Assembly (NCBI GenBank): GCA_002428995.1
Contig: DIYJ01000003.1
Span: 206,617 to 270,616, forward strand
Direction: 5' to 3'
Source: Flavobacteriales bacterium UBA6057
GTDB taxonomy: Bacteria > Bacteroidota > Bacteroidia > Flavobacteriales_G > Salibacteraceae
DNA length: 64,000 nucleotides
Under the pieces are notes generated by a model that saw only the letters and a list, made by a program, of their open reading frames with translations, did not search any database and was not told the DNA's origin. Made by a program: the position numbers and the translations under genes. Below are positions 1 to 8,335 of the stretch, piece after piece (positions within the stretch are counted from its first letter, which is position 1; the number at the start of each line of letters is the position of its first letter).

Positions 1-408
1 GCTTTAATTAGATGCTGGGAGCTCCAACAATTGCGGCATTAGTGCGGCTTTACTCAGTGCATAAACTTTAATGCCAGCGGTAACACTGCGGCTTTAATTA
101 GATGCTGGGAGCTTCAACAATTGCGGCATTAGTGCGGCTTTCCCCATTGCATAAACTTCAATGTCTGCGGCAACACTGCGGCTTTAATTAGGTGCTAGGA
201 GCTTCAACGATTACGGCAATACTGCGGCTTTCCTCAGTGCATAAACTTCAATGCCTGCGGCAACACTGCGGCTTTAATTAGGTACTAGGAGCTTCAGCGA
301 TTGCGGCATTAGTGCGGCTTTCCCCATTGCATGAACTTCAATGCCTGCGGTAGCACTGCGGCTTTAATTCGATGCTGAGAGCTTCAACGATTACGGCATT
401 AGTGCGGC
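1..408. repeat. 90-bp tandem repeat array, 4.5 copies
   Basis: Four complete 90-bp units (1-90, 91-180, 181-270, 271-360) and a partial one (361-408) follow each other without spacers. Units differ at scattered positions only. Each unit is itself two diverged half-units: the core TGCGGCTTT recurs at 43, 87, 133 and so on, that is, at alternating 44 and 46 bp. No frame stays open through a unit on the plus strand. On the minus strand one frame is open for about 28 codons per unit before a stop, so a long coding repeat is unlikely. The array stops 2-3 bp before the stop codon of the minus-strand gene at 411 and may extend beyond the left window edge. Confidence 0.95.
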
Positions 409-410
409 AA

Positions 411-1367
411 TCATCGAGTAGAATCGAAAAAATCATTGAGAAGGACGTATTTAACGGATCGTCCGGTAGTGCCAATTCGCTTTAGTATCGGCTTCAAATC
501 ATTCAGAAGATGCGTTGACTGTCGTTCTTTCAGTCCTGTAATCTCCTGAACCTCTGAGTTTCCGATGCTTCCATTTTCAATCACGTACTTTACGATTGCG
601 TGATGATTTTCAGAAGTAAAGCCTTTTTCGATGAGCCAACCTTTGGGGTCAAGGAGCAATTTGACGGTAAAATCTGATGCTGTGTTTCGGAAGACAGGAG
701 GAAAAATGGAATTTGCTCTGCAATCTTCGATGATGTTTCCAACTCCGTCTCCTTTATGCTCCACATAATAGCATGCCCAGAAGGCATTTAAAATCGGTTG
801 ATTTCTGGGGAAGGAGTGCTGTTTGGTAAGAAGTGACTCAATGTCCCATCCAGGCGGAAGTGAACCTGGATTGATCATGCTTAATTCGTTTGACCGAATC
901 GATATTTGAATGGGTACCTGAACCTTGAAATATTCCTTGTGTGATACCGCGTTCATGATCATTTCACGCAGTGCCTTTGGAGGGTAAATCGATTTTTCAA
1001 ATCTTTTCAATCCCTCCTGAAAAGTGCTGCGCGTGTCAAAATCTGTTTTCAACAGCTCATAGGCTTCATTGACCTGATTAAACAAGCAACCTTCAATCAC
1101 CCGCATCTCCTGTCCTTTGCTAACGCGGATGGTTGCACCGGAGAATTCAATAGGCATCGTCCTTCCAAAAAACAGGCGGCCATAATCGGTGATTTGACCA
1201 GAAGGTGTTGCAAAACGCAGATGATTGAGCAGCGGCTCCAGCGCATCATTTCTCAGGATTTCTTCTTTGACACGCAAAGTCTGACCTGATTCTAAGGCTT
1301 CGTGTCGAAAGCGAGTAATCGCATCGAGGTCAAGTTCGTTCTGATCAACTTTATCCATTTTACTCAT
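411..1367 (-). CDS. GHKL-type ATP-binding protein with winged helix (RecG-like/Schlafen-associated family), N-terminally short
   Basis: The protein matches the middle and C-terminal parts of the AlbA_2-HATPase_c_4 family (annotated as ATP-binding or RecG-like transcriptional regulators). It has the linker region with a GRLFFG motif, the GHKL N-box NAVSHKEY, a NPGSLPPGW segment, a glycine motif GDGVGN, and a C-terminal winged helix (IGNSEVQEITGL). The usual N-terminal AlbA_2/Schlafen DNA-binding domain of about 110 residues is absent. I chose the ATG at 1367 because it overlaps the upstream stop as ATGAGTAA, which suggests translational coupling; an open frame continues to 1433. About 318 aa. 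It is downstream of, and co-directional with, an AbiC-like gene, so a regulatory or energising role in one defence unit is inferred, not shown. Confidence 0.75.
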   Translation of the reverse strand: MSKMDKVDQNELDLDAITRFRHEALESGQTLRVKEEILRNDALEPLLNHLRFATPSGQITDYGRLFFGRTMPIEFSGATIRVSKGQEMRVIEGCLFNQVNEAYELLKTDFDTRSTFQEGLKRFEKSIYPPKALREMIMNAVSHKEYFKVQVPIQISIRSNELSMINPGSLPPGWDIESLLTKQHSFPRNQPILNAFWACYYVEHKGDGVGNIIEDCRANSIFPPVFRNTASDFTVKLLLDPKGWLIEKGFTSENHHAIVKYVIENGSIGNSEVQEITGLKERQSTHLLNDLKPILKRIGTTGRSVKYVLLNDFFDSTR

Positions 1368-2421
1368 CGTCCTGAAAAATGAATTCATCAAAGCGGTTCT
1401 TCGTTCCCAGCTTTTGATGGGGATGAACCCCAAAGTCAGCTTGGTTCAAAGGCAAATTCTTGATCAGTTTGTAATCCGTCAAGATGTTATCACGAATCCA
1501 CGCTCTTCCGTAAGCGAATGAATTGTAATAGAGCAAGAGCTGCTCAAAATTTGATAGTTGGGCGCGAATAAGTCGGATATAGTCATACTTCTGCTCATGC
1601 GTTAGCTCCAACGAGTTGTCGCGAATGATAAACTGAGCCAATTGGTATAGCTGGCGATAATAGTGCGGCAATCGATTTGTATGCCCTTCAAAAGGTTGGT
1701 ACAAGAATTTCCCGGTAAAGGATTTTCCATTTGTCAAGGTAATGGGATACTCGAAGTAACCAGTTGGATCAGAAGTTCTTAAATGGTCCCTCATTGGCAA
1801 TCGGACAGATGTTTCCAAATAGGAAGCAACACTTTCAAAAAGCTTTAACTCGTCCCCTTCAAGCTTTTCATTCACACTCTCTTTTGCATTGTTTCCCAAC
1901 CCATGCAGGAATAATTTGAAGGAGAGTTCAACGATGCGTTCTGGCGAGAAACGATCCTCAAATTCTTCTTCGCTTTGTTGCTTGAAGGCGAAATAGATGA
2001 ACTTAAACTCATAAAACATTCTCATGAGCAGCTTTCGTCCGCGTAATTGATGCCGCTCATTGGTGATTTCCATCTCATCAACATTTGCGCGGTGGAGCCT
2101 GAGCATCTCATAAAACTTAGCCTCGAATCGTTCTACTTTGATGTCTTTGCGCTGTTGATCAGCCAAATTTCGCTGCTGCTGATTGGCATCATACTGAATC
2201 CAAAAAGCTATAAATGTCAAGAAGGCCGCCACCATCGCTACGAATGGCCCGAGGATTCCACCTAGTGTATCACCTATTTCACCGGTTTGGTTAAAATCGA
2301 GCCCAAAGACGCTGAATTGAGTAAACAGAAAAGGAAAAGAACCAATAATCAACAGTAACGCCAGAAATAGGAAGGTGAGTTTCCAGAATAATCGGTTGAA
2401 AATGATTGCGGGTTTTTCCAT
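1360..2421 (-). CDS. Putative phage abortive infection protein (AbiC-like, putAbiC family)
   Basis: 353 aa. Two N-terminal membrane helices (about 10-32 and 50-75) precede a soluble helical domain. Family signatures visible are RFEAKFYEMLRLHR after the second helix, the GRKL segment, and the C-terminal pair HYYRQLYQL and RAQLSNFEQLLLYYN, which fit the putAbiC family (PF16872) related to lactococcal AbiC. Members are thought to act in abortive infection, probably at the membrane; the mechanism is not established. AGGA lies just before the ATG. A perfect 10-bp palindrome (2447-2456) sits 26 bp upstream of the start. The gene is first in a two-gene operon with the GHKL protein, overlapping it by 8 nt. 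Confidence 0.8.
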   Translation of the reverse strand: MEKPAIIFNRLFWKLTFLFLALLLIIGSFPFLFTQFSVFGLDFNQTGEIGDTLGGILGPFVAMVAAFLTFIAFWIQYDANQQQRNLADQQRKDIKVERFEAKFYEMLRLHRANVDEMEITNERHQLRGRKLLMRMFYEFKFIYFAFKQQSEEEFEDRFSPERIVELSFKLFLHGLGNNAKESVNEKLEGDELKLFESVASYLETSVRLPMRDHLRTSDPTGYFEYPITLTNGKSFTGKFLYQPFEGHTNRLPHYYRQLYQLAQFIIRDNSLELTHEQKYDYIRLIRAQLSNFEQLLLYYNSFAYGRAWIRDNILTDYKLIKNLPLNQADFGVHPHQKLGTKNRFDEFIFQDDE

Positions 2422-2446
2422 TGCTCTTCCTGCGATGGAAAACTAA

Positions 2447-2456
2447 TGCATATGCA
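2447..2456. promoter_or_regulatory. 10-bp palindrome upstream of the AbiC-like gene
   Basis: TGCATATGCA is a perfect palindrome centred about 30 bp before the ATG at 2421. On the minus strand a weak Bacteroidetes -7-like element (TAGTTTTC against TAnnTTTG) lies just downstream. It could be an operator for the two-gene defence-like operon. The basis is symmetry and position only. Confidence 0.3.
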
Positions 2457-2536
2457 CTAAACTTTAGTAATTATTGCTTAATGCTCTTTCGTAAGGACAA
2501 CCTGAAAGTGCAAAATGTGCGGAAAGCTTTGAAGCC

Positions 2537-3262
2537 TCAATCCCCCAACAAATTCAGTTCATCAATCAGCTCCAGGAATTCGTCCCGCTTGTTTTTGCTG
2601 AGGACCGCGTGATGTTCCTTCAGCGAAATGCTGGTGCTTTCGATGCTGTCGATGTGATCGATGTTGACGATGTAGGAACGATGCGTGCGGTAGAAGTTTC
2701 TAGGCAAGAGTTCTTCGAGCTTGCTCATGGATTGGAGCGACATGATCTTGCGACCATCCGTAGTCATGATCTGCACGTACGGTCCCTGACCTTTGATGAC
2801 CACAATTTCATCAAAGGCCACCTTGATGATCTTGTTGTCGGCCTTGATGAAGAGCTTGTCTGCCTTTTGCTCGGAGGCTGGAGTTGGGGCGGGCGTTATC
2901 TCAGGCGCACGCGCAGCAGTCACCTTGGTGATGGCCTTGTAAAAGCGATCAAAGTCGACTGGTTTGAGTAGGTAATCTTTGACGTCCAGTTCATATCCCT
3001 GTACCGCATATTCTGAATAAGCCGTAGTTAAAATGGTGGCAGGTCTGTTGGGCAGAATCTTCAATAAATCAATGCCTGTGAGGTCGGGCATTTGGATGTC
3101 CAGAAAAAGGATGTCCACCGGATTGGTTTTGATAAACTGCATGGCTTCCATGGCCGAGCTGCAGGTTCCTGCAAGCTCCAGCTCTGGCACCTTTTCCACA
3201 TAATCCGACAGGAGCTGCCGGGCAATGTGTTCATCGTCAACCACAAGGCACTTCATGCTCAT
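2537..3262 (-). CDS. LytTR-family response regulator
   Basis: 241 aa. Receiver domain at about 4-118 with acidic pocket DD (9-10), phosphoacceptor Asp55 (FLDIQMP) and Lys100 (LLKPV). A Pro/Ala-rich linker leads to a LytTR DNA-binding domain at about 135-238 (FIKADNKIIKV ... FYRTHRSYIVN). This is the AlgR/LytR class that binds direct repeats upstream of targets. The ATG overlaps the stop of the sensor kinase as ATGA (3259-3262), so the pair is translationally coupled. A second in-frame ATG two codons later is an alternative start. Targets are unknown; the divergent RND efflux operon is the nearest candidate. Confidence 0.93.
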   Translation of the reverse strand: MSMKCLVVDDEHIARQLLSDYVEKVPELELAGTCSSAMEAMQFIKTNPVDILFLDIQMPDLTGIDLLKILPNRPATILTTAYSEYAVQGYELDVKDYLLKPVDFDRFYKAITKVTAARAPEITPAPTPASEQKADKLFIKADNKIIKVAFDEIVVIKGQGPYVQIMTTDGRKIMSLQSMSKLEELLPRNFYRTHRSYIVNIDHIDSIESTSISLKEHHAVLSKNKRDEFLELIDELNLLGD

Positions 3263-4308
3263 AGCTTCACGGTTATTTCAAGTTTGTATTCCTGCTCGGT
3301 CTTCTCGATCTCTACCTCATGCCGGTCGGGATAATTTGCTTCAAGCAGCTTCAGGGCATTGGTCAATCCGATGCCTCTGCGGTCACCGACTACTTTGCTC
3401 ACCTCTTTTCGAATCGTGTTTTCGGTTCGGAATCGGAGCTCATCTTTATCCACCTCCATGCTGATGTTGATCCAGCCTTCCGGGTTCGTTTCCAGGTCTG
3501 AGTGCTTGAAGCAGTTCTCCACAAAATTGATCAGCACCATTGGGGTGATGGAATGGGTGTGGTTTACGCCTGCATGGTAGAAGTCTACGTTGCGCGTGCC
3601 CTCGTGCTTGAGCTGCTGTAGACTGAGATAGTCTTCCAGCAATTCCTTTTCCTTGACCAGCGGGACTTTCGGCCGTTCACAGTCGTCCAGCAGATAGCGC
3701 ATGATGACGGAGAGCTTCGAGATCATCTTGGCTGCCCGTTCATCGCCCAGGTAGGCCAAGCCGTAGATGTTATTGAGCGTGTTGAACAGAAAGTGCGGAC
3801 TGATCTGTGTCTTCAGCAAGGTCAGTTCGGCTTGAGCCCGGTCTGCCTGTTGCCCGATGCGTTCCACCTGTTTTTGGTGATAGATGTTCGTCACGTGCAT
3901 GCTGGCGATTACAATCATTCCCATCACCACCATCATGATCCAAATGGCCACCCTTACTGTACCTGGCACCTTGGTGTCAACAAGATCAAGGTCAACATCC
4001 AGAAGAGGCGGCAGGAACTGATGGGCAGCCAGGCCAAGACAAAAGAAAATGAGCCAAAGGACTGCGCGACCGGTGAGGTCAATATCCATTTTTCCCTCCT
4101 TCTCGAGGTATTGAGGAAAGAGCTTGAATCCGAAAAACCAGATGGCCAGCGATCCAAATCCGAAGAACGCCACGAAGTAGTGAAAGGCAATCATCGGGTC
4201 TCGTTGATAGCTCAGCACCAGGATGATGCAGAGGTTCATCACTGCCCACAGTGCATAAGGCCCGACTTGCAGGAAACGCTTGGTTCTGGATAGGACAGAT
4301 TCAGACAT
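3259..4308 (-). CDS. LytS-type sensor histidine kinase
   Basis: 349 aa. Four predicted membrane helices (about 17-35, 41-60, 81-100, 118-138), a short coiled coil, then a His_kinase (PF06580) domain with phosphoacceptor His172 in ISPHFLFNTLNNI and an ATPase region with NFVENCFKHS and a GIGLTN motif. No separate sensory domain is seen, so input is presumably through the membrane part. It heads a two-gene operon with the LytTR regulator and is divergent from the RND efflux operon across about 200 bp. Confidence 0.92.
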   Translation of the reverse strand: MSESVLSRTKRFLQVGPYALWAVMNLCIILVLSYQRDPMIAFHYFVAFFGFGSLAIWFFGFKLFPQYLEKEGKMDIDLTGRAVLWLIFFCLGLAAHQFLPPLLDVDLDLVDTKVPGTVRVAIWIMMVVMGMIVIASMHVTNIYHQKQVERIGQQADRAQAELTLLKTQISPHFLFNTLNNIYGLAYLGDERAAKMISKLSVIMRYLLDDCERPKVPLVKEKELLEDYLSLQQLKHEGTRNVDFYHAGVNHTHSITPMVLINFVENCFKHSDLETNPEGWINISMEVDKDELRFRTENTIRKEVSKVVGDRRGIGLTNALKLLEANYPDRHEVEIEKTEQEYKLEITVKL

Positions 4309-4513
4309 GATTCAAAACTACCATCTCAGGATTCGGCAACATCCGAGAATGCATGAAAAGAGCGATGAATGGCATCAATGTGCGATTCTGATAAACGAAA
4401 TGCTTGGTTTAATCCAAGTGGCATTTGGTGCATTAATCCTAGAGCTTCGTTCATCTTCTCGCGCCTCAGAAAAGCGCTCAAATAGTTTCGCTCTCAAATC
4501 AAAAAAAGTAGAA

Positions 4514-4870
4514 ATGAGAGCCATTAGCACATTCATCGTCATCGCCATCATGAGCATTGCCACAAGCGCTTTTGCGCAAAGTGGACCAGACGCCATTGTT
4601 GGCAAGTGGAAGACCAATGAAGGACTGATCGAGATCGTCAAAAAGAATGATCGATTCCTGGGCTACCCTGTGAAGCCTGACGGCACCACCAACATGGGGC
4701 GAAAGATCCTGGATGTGGCCTATGATGACAAGAAATGGGAAGGTGAAGTGTATTCCATCAAGCGGGAAGACTGGTTCGATTTTGAAAGTGAGATCGAAGG
4801 CAGCAAGATGCTGGTGGAAGTGAGCGCAGGATTCATCAGCAAGGACTTTGAGTGGGTGAAAACGAAGTAG
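4514..4870 (+). CDS. DUF2147-like secreted protein
   Basis: 118 aa from the ATG at 4514. A signal peptide (1-21, ending AFAQ) is followed by a compact domain starting AIVGKWKTNEG and ending FEWVKTK, which fits the DUF2147 family layout (IvGkW at the start, a WeG motif in the middle, a terminal W). An open frame extends upstream to 4280, but that stretch has no signal peptide and overlaps the divergent kinase start, so the internal ATG before the hydrophobic segment is preferred. The molecular function of DUF2147 is unknown. The gene is 21 bp ahead of the TolC fusion and probably opens the efflux operon. Confidence 0.75.
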   Translation: MRAISTFIVIAIMSIATSAFAQSGPDAIVGKWKTNEGLIEIVKKNDRFLGYPVKPDGTTNMGRKILDVAYDDKKWEGEVYSIKREDWFDFESEIEGSKMLVEVSAGFISKDFEWVKTK

Positions 4871-4891
4871 TGAAACACACCTGACTGACCC

Positions 4892-7234
4892 ATGAAATAC
4901 CTATTCAGCCTGACCTTCATCCTCTGCCTTGTTCATGCGCAGGCACAGGATTATACCATAGGCGTGATTGCCGATTTTGAGCAATCCCCTCCGGTGGAAG
5001 CTATCGTGGCGCAATTCATTGAAGAGATCGATCAAACTACGGGTTCATCGCGGAAGGTGGGCCTCGGTACTGCCACTTGGGGAATCTCCGACCTGGATGC
5101 TGCACAAAGCACATACAATCAGATTCAAGGACAACATGACCTCATCCTCGCGCTCGGAAGCGTGAGCGTCAAGGGCATCTCCGGTATCGGGCAGCTGCCG
5201 ACTCCAGTCGTTGGTCTTGGGATCATCGATCCTATCAGCCAAGGCATTCCTTTTGCCAATGGCGCTTCCGGAAAGGTCAACTTCACGTACATCTGGCAAA
5301 CCGAAGCCCTGGCAGAAGAGCTGGAAGCCTTTACTCAGCTGGACGACTTCAAAAACCTCGCGGTGTTTGTGGATGGTAAGGCTGGGGCCACCATCGATCC
5401 GGAGGCAACGCGAAAGCGGGTTGATTCGGTATCCAATGCGTTGGATGCGGAGATCAACATCATCCCCGTTGGGCAAGACATCAATCAAGTGGTATCCCAG
5501 CTTCCCGCTGGGACGGATGCAGCATACTTCACCGTGATGTTCAGCCAGTCGGAGAGCAACTTGCGTGCATTGATTGATCAGCTCAACGAACAGAAAATCC
5601 CAACCTTCACGGGGAGTGCTCGCTTAATGGATTATGGTGTACTTGGTTCCATCACCAATGAAAACGACCTCGATCAGGTCACTCGTAACCTCGCCATCAA
5701 ATCCGATGAAATCCTCTCCGGTGGAGACCTTTCGGTGATGCCTGTCAGGCTCGAAACTAAAAAGCAGTTCTACCTCAACCTGGCCACCGCAAGAAAGATC
5801 GAGCTACCCGTACCTTTTGATGTACTCTTCACAGCCACACTGATTGGAGACGAAGAAGAGCCCGCCAATAAGTACTCATTCGAGGAAATCATCGCCAAAT
5901 CACTGGAGGTCAACCTCAACGTCAAGATTAGTTATCAGGACCTGGACCGGGCGGGTGTAGACATCAAATCAGCACGGTCCAACATGCTGCCGCAACTTGA
6001 ATCATCGCTCACAGGTTCGCAGATCAATGAAGAGCGTGCCAACGCTGCCTTCAACAGTCCGGAGCGCTCACTTTCAGGGAATCTGACCCTTTCGCAGGTC
6101 ATCTATTCCGAGCAGGCCGTTGCCGCCATCAAGATCACCAAATACCTCCAGAAGGCGCAGGAATACAACACCGAGGCAGAAGTGCTCGATGTGATTTTTG
6201 ACACTTATTCCGCCTATCTCAATGTGCTTTCGGCCAAGACCAATGTGCTGATTCAACGGGAAAACCTCAACAACACCAAGAAGAACAGGGAACTGGCAAG
6301 CATTCGTGTCAACATCGGTTCGTCCAACAACGCTGACCTCTATCGCTGGGAGTCGGAACTGGCTTTTGCCAACCAGAACGTGATCGATGCTCAAACCACG
6401 CTTCTTACTGCAAAGCTTCAGCTCAACACCTTGCTGGCGAATACACTCGGCTTTGAATACGAAGTGGAGGACGTTTCGCTGGAAGATGAATGGATCAAGG
6501 GTTTCACTACCGGACCGCTGGCGCAAATGACCAGCACTCCGCAAAGCCTGCAAATGGTATCTGATTTTTTGGTGGAGGAGAGTTTGCGCGAAAACCCTAA
6601 CAAGAAATTCATTCTTGAAAACATCAACGCTACCGATCGCCAGCTCAAGCAAAACAGACGACTGAGGTACATCCCAACAGTGGCCATTCAAGCGCAGACC
6701 TCACAAATTCTTGCCCGTGGTGGCCAAGGTTCGGAGATCGATGCTGCAGCCATGGCCTTTGGCATGACGGAGTTGGTAGACAATTCCTGGTCGGCTGGTT
6801 TCTCGGTTTCGTATCCCATTTTCCAGGGATTTGCTCGAAACGCAGCCGTTCAACAGTCCAGGATCAACCTTGATCAATTGGATAACAACCGAATGTTGCT
6901 CGACCAGAACCTTGAGCTGGGTGTTCGGGCCAGTGTGCTTGGGTTGTTGAGCGCAAGCACGAACATTCAGTTCAGCAACGAAGCCTCGGTCAGTGCCAAG
7001 AAAAACTTTGAGCTGGTTCAGGAAAACTACAAGCAGGGAACTGTCAACATCACCCAGGTGATTGACGCCCAGCAAGCTGCCCTTGAAACCAACATCAACG
7101 CAGCCCTTTCCAATTACCAATATGTGCAGCAACATCTGCAACTCGAATACAACGTGGGTACGTTCACCATGCTCATGACCGAAGAAGAACTACAAGACTT
7201 TATAAACCGCTTGCTCCAATACTCTAATAACTAA
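4892..7234 (+). CDS. TolC-family outer-membrane efflux protein with N-terminal substrate-binding-like domain
   Basis: 780 aa. Signal peptide 1-19 (VHAQAQ). Residues about 20-330 resemble the periplasmic ABC_sub_bind fold (IGVIADF start, then LILALGSVSVKGI and GVLGSIT segments). Residues about 345-775 are an outer membrane efflux protein (TolC) repeat pair, with FEEIIAKSLEVN, long helices and the closing YKQGTVNITQVIDAQQA motif. TolC partners normally are about 430-480 aa, so the N-terminal 320 residues are an addition. It is followed after 5 bp by the membrane-fusion protein and then the RND pump, so it is the outer-membrane channel of this tripartite pump. The binding-like domain may sample substrate in the periplasm; that is inference. 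Confidence 0.88.
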   Translation: MKYLFSLTFILCLVHAQAQDYTIGVIADFEQSPPVEAIVAQFIEEIDQTTGSSRKVGLGTATWGISDLDAAQSTYNQIQGQHDLILALGSVSVKGISGIGQLPTPVVGLGIIDPISQGIPFANGASGKVNFTYIWQTEALAEELEAFTQLDDFKNLAVFVDGKAGATIDPEATRKRVDSVSNALDAEINIIPVGQDINQVVSQLPAGTDAAYFTVMFSQSESNLRALIDQLNEQKIPTFTGSARLMDYGVLGSITNENDLDQVTRNLAIKSDEILSGGDLSVMPVRLETKKQFYLNLATARKIELPVPFDVLFTATLIGDEEEPANKYSFEEIIAKSLEVNLNVKISYQDLDRAGVDIKSARSNMLPQLESSLTGSQINEERANAAFNSPERSLSGNLTLSQVIYSEQAVAAIKITKYLQKAQEYNTEAEVLDVIFDTYSAYLNVLSAKTNVLIQRENLNNTKKNRELASIRVNIGSSNNADLYRWESELAFANQNVIDAQTTLLTAKLQLNTLLANTLGFEYEVEDVSLEDEWIKGFTTGPLAQMTSTPQSLQMVSDFLVEESLRENPNKKFILENINATDRQLKQNRRLRYIPTVAIQAQTSQILARGGQGSEIDAAAMAFGMTELVDNSWSAGFSVSYPIFQGFARNAAVQQSRINLDQLDNNRMLLDQNLELGVRASVLGLLSASTNIQFSNEASVSAKKNFELVQENYKQGTVNITQVIDAQQAALETNINAALSNYQYVQQHLQLEYNVGTFTMLMTEEELQDFINRLLQYSNN

Positions 7235-7239
7235 CCAAC

Positions 7240-8331
7240 ATGCGAACAGCAAAAACCATTGGACTGACCCTGTTTCTCGGCATCCTGCTCCACGGATGTG
7301 GGGGCGCTGAAACAGAAGAAAAGAAAGAGGTTATTAAACCCATCAAATTCGGCATGGTCGAATCGGTTGGTGGACTCTCCAGCAGGACGTTTAACGGCAT
7401 TACACAATCGGGCTCCGAAACCAACCTGAGCTTCCGAACCGGTGGCATGATCACCAAACTCAATGTTTCAGTCGGACAGCGGGTAAACAAAGGACAACTG
7501 CTTGCTCAATTGGATCAAAAGGATGCTTTGCTCGCCCTCGGTCAGGCAGAGTTGGATGTGAACAACGCCAAGGTGCAGCTCGAAACGGCCCAGTCAGCCT
7601 TCGATCGGACCAAGAAACTCTATCAAACCAACAATGCTTCACTGAGTGATTATGAGCAGGCCAAAAGCGGCCTTTCCAATGCGCAGAGTGGCTATGAAAT
7701 CTCGCTCAAGCGCTACGATCTTCAGAAGTCTCAGGTGTCTTACACATCCATGTATGCTCCCATGACGGGCATCGTTTCGATGGTCAATGCCGGGTTGAAT
7801 GAAGTTGCTGGGGCTGGTCAACCCATTTTGGTAATGAGCCAGGAAGAAACGGGCGATATGGAAGCGATGGCGGGAGTGCCAGAGAAGTACATCTCACAAG
7901 TGAAGCAAGGAAGTTCAACCACGGTCCGCATTCCCTCACAATCCGGAGAGTTCAGTGGTGTCATTACCGAGGTTGGATATTCTTCCACTGGCGGAACCTA
8001 TCCCGTCACAGTGACCATCGAAAACCCAACCGAAGAGGTTCGTCCGGGCATGCCTGTCGAAGTCACCTTCACCTTTGGCGATGCCGATCAGGAGTCGCAA
8101 CTAGTGGTGCCAGCCAAGGCCGTGGGCGAGGATGAAAACGGCCAGTTTGTCTTTGGTTTGAATCCCAAGGAGGATGAGGTGTATGAAGCGCAGAAGATGG
8201 CCATTGAAGTCGGTAGTCTTACTTCTGGAGGATTCATTGTGCGCTCGGGAATTGAGCAGGACCAAATCGTGGCCACGGCCGGATTGAGAACGCTCTACGA
8301 TGGAATGAAAGTGAAACTCGTAAAGCTCTAA
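7240..8331 (+). CDS. RND efflux periplasmic adaptor (HlyD/AcrA family) lipoprotein
   Basis: 363 aa. A lipoprotein signal peptide ends in LLHGC with Cys20 as the acylation site. Next come a biotinyl-lipoyl-like half (FRTGGMITKLNVSVGQRVNKGQLLAQLD), an alpha-helical hairpin (about 85-145), the second lipoyl half (YAPMTGIVSMVNAGLN), and beta-barrel and membrane-proximal domains with RPGMPVEVTF. This is the standard membrane-fusion protein layout linking the inner-membrane pump to TolC. It lies 5 bp after the TolC gene and 4 bp before the pump gene. Confidence 0.95.
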   Translation: MRTAKTIGLTLFLGILLHGCGGAETEEKKEVIKPIKFGMVESVGGLSSRTFNGITQSGSETNLSFRTGGMITKLNVSVGQRVNKGQLLAQLDQKDALLALGQAELDVNNAKVQLETAQSAFDRTKKLYQTNNASLSDYEQAKSGLSNAQSGYEISLKRYDLQKSQVSYTSMYAPMTGIVSMVNAGLNEVAGAGQPILVMSQEETGDMEAMAGVPEKYISQVKQGSSTTVRIPSQSGEFSGVITEVGYSSTGGTYPVTVTIENPTEEVRPGMPVEVTFTFGDADQESQLVVPAKAVGEDENGQFVFGLNPKEDEVYEAQKMAIEVGSLTSGGFIVRSGIEQDQIVATAGLRTLYDGMKVKLVKL

Positions 8332-8335
8332 AAGG

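Noticed and set aside
1..408. CRISPR array
   Set aside because: Units are contiguous 90-bp copies with no unique spacers and vary by scattered substitutions.
4280..4513. N-terminal extension of the DUF2147 gene
   Set aside because: The upstream codons overlap the divergent kinase start and would bury the signal peptide.
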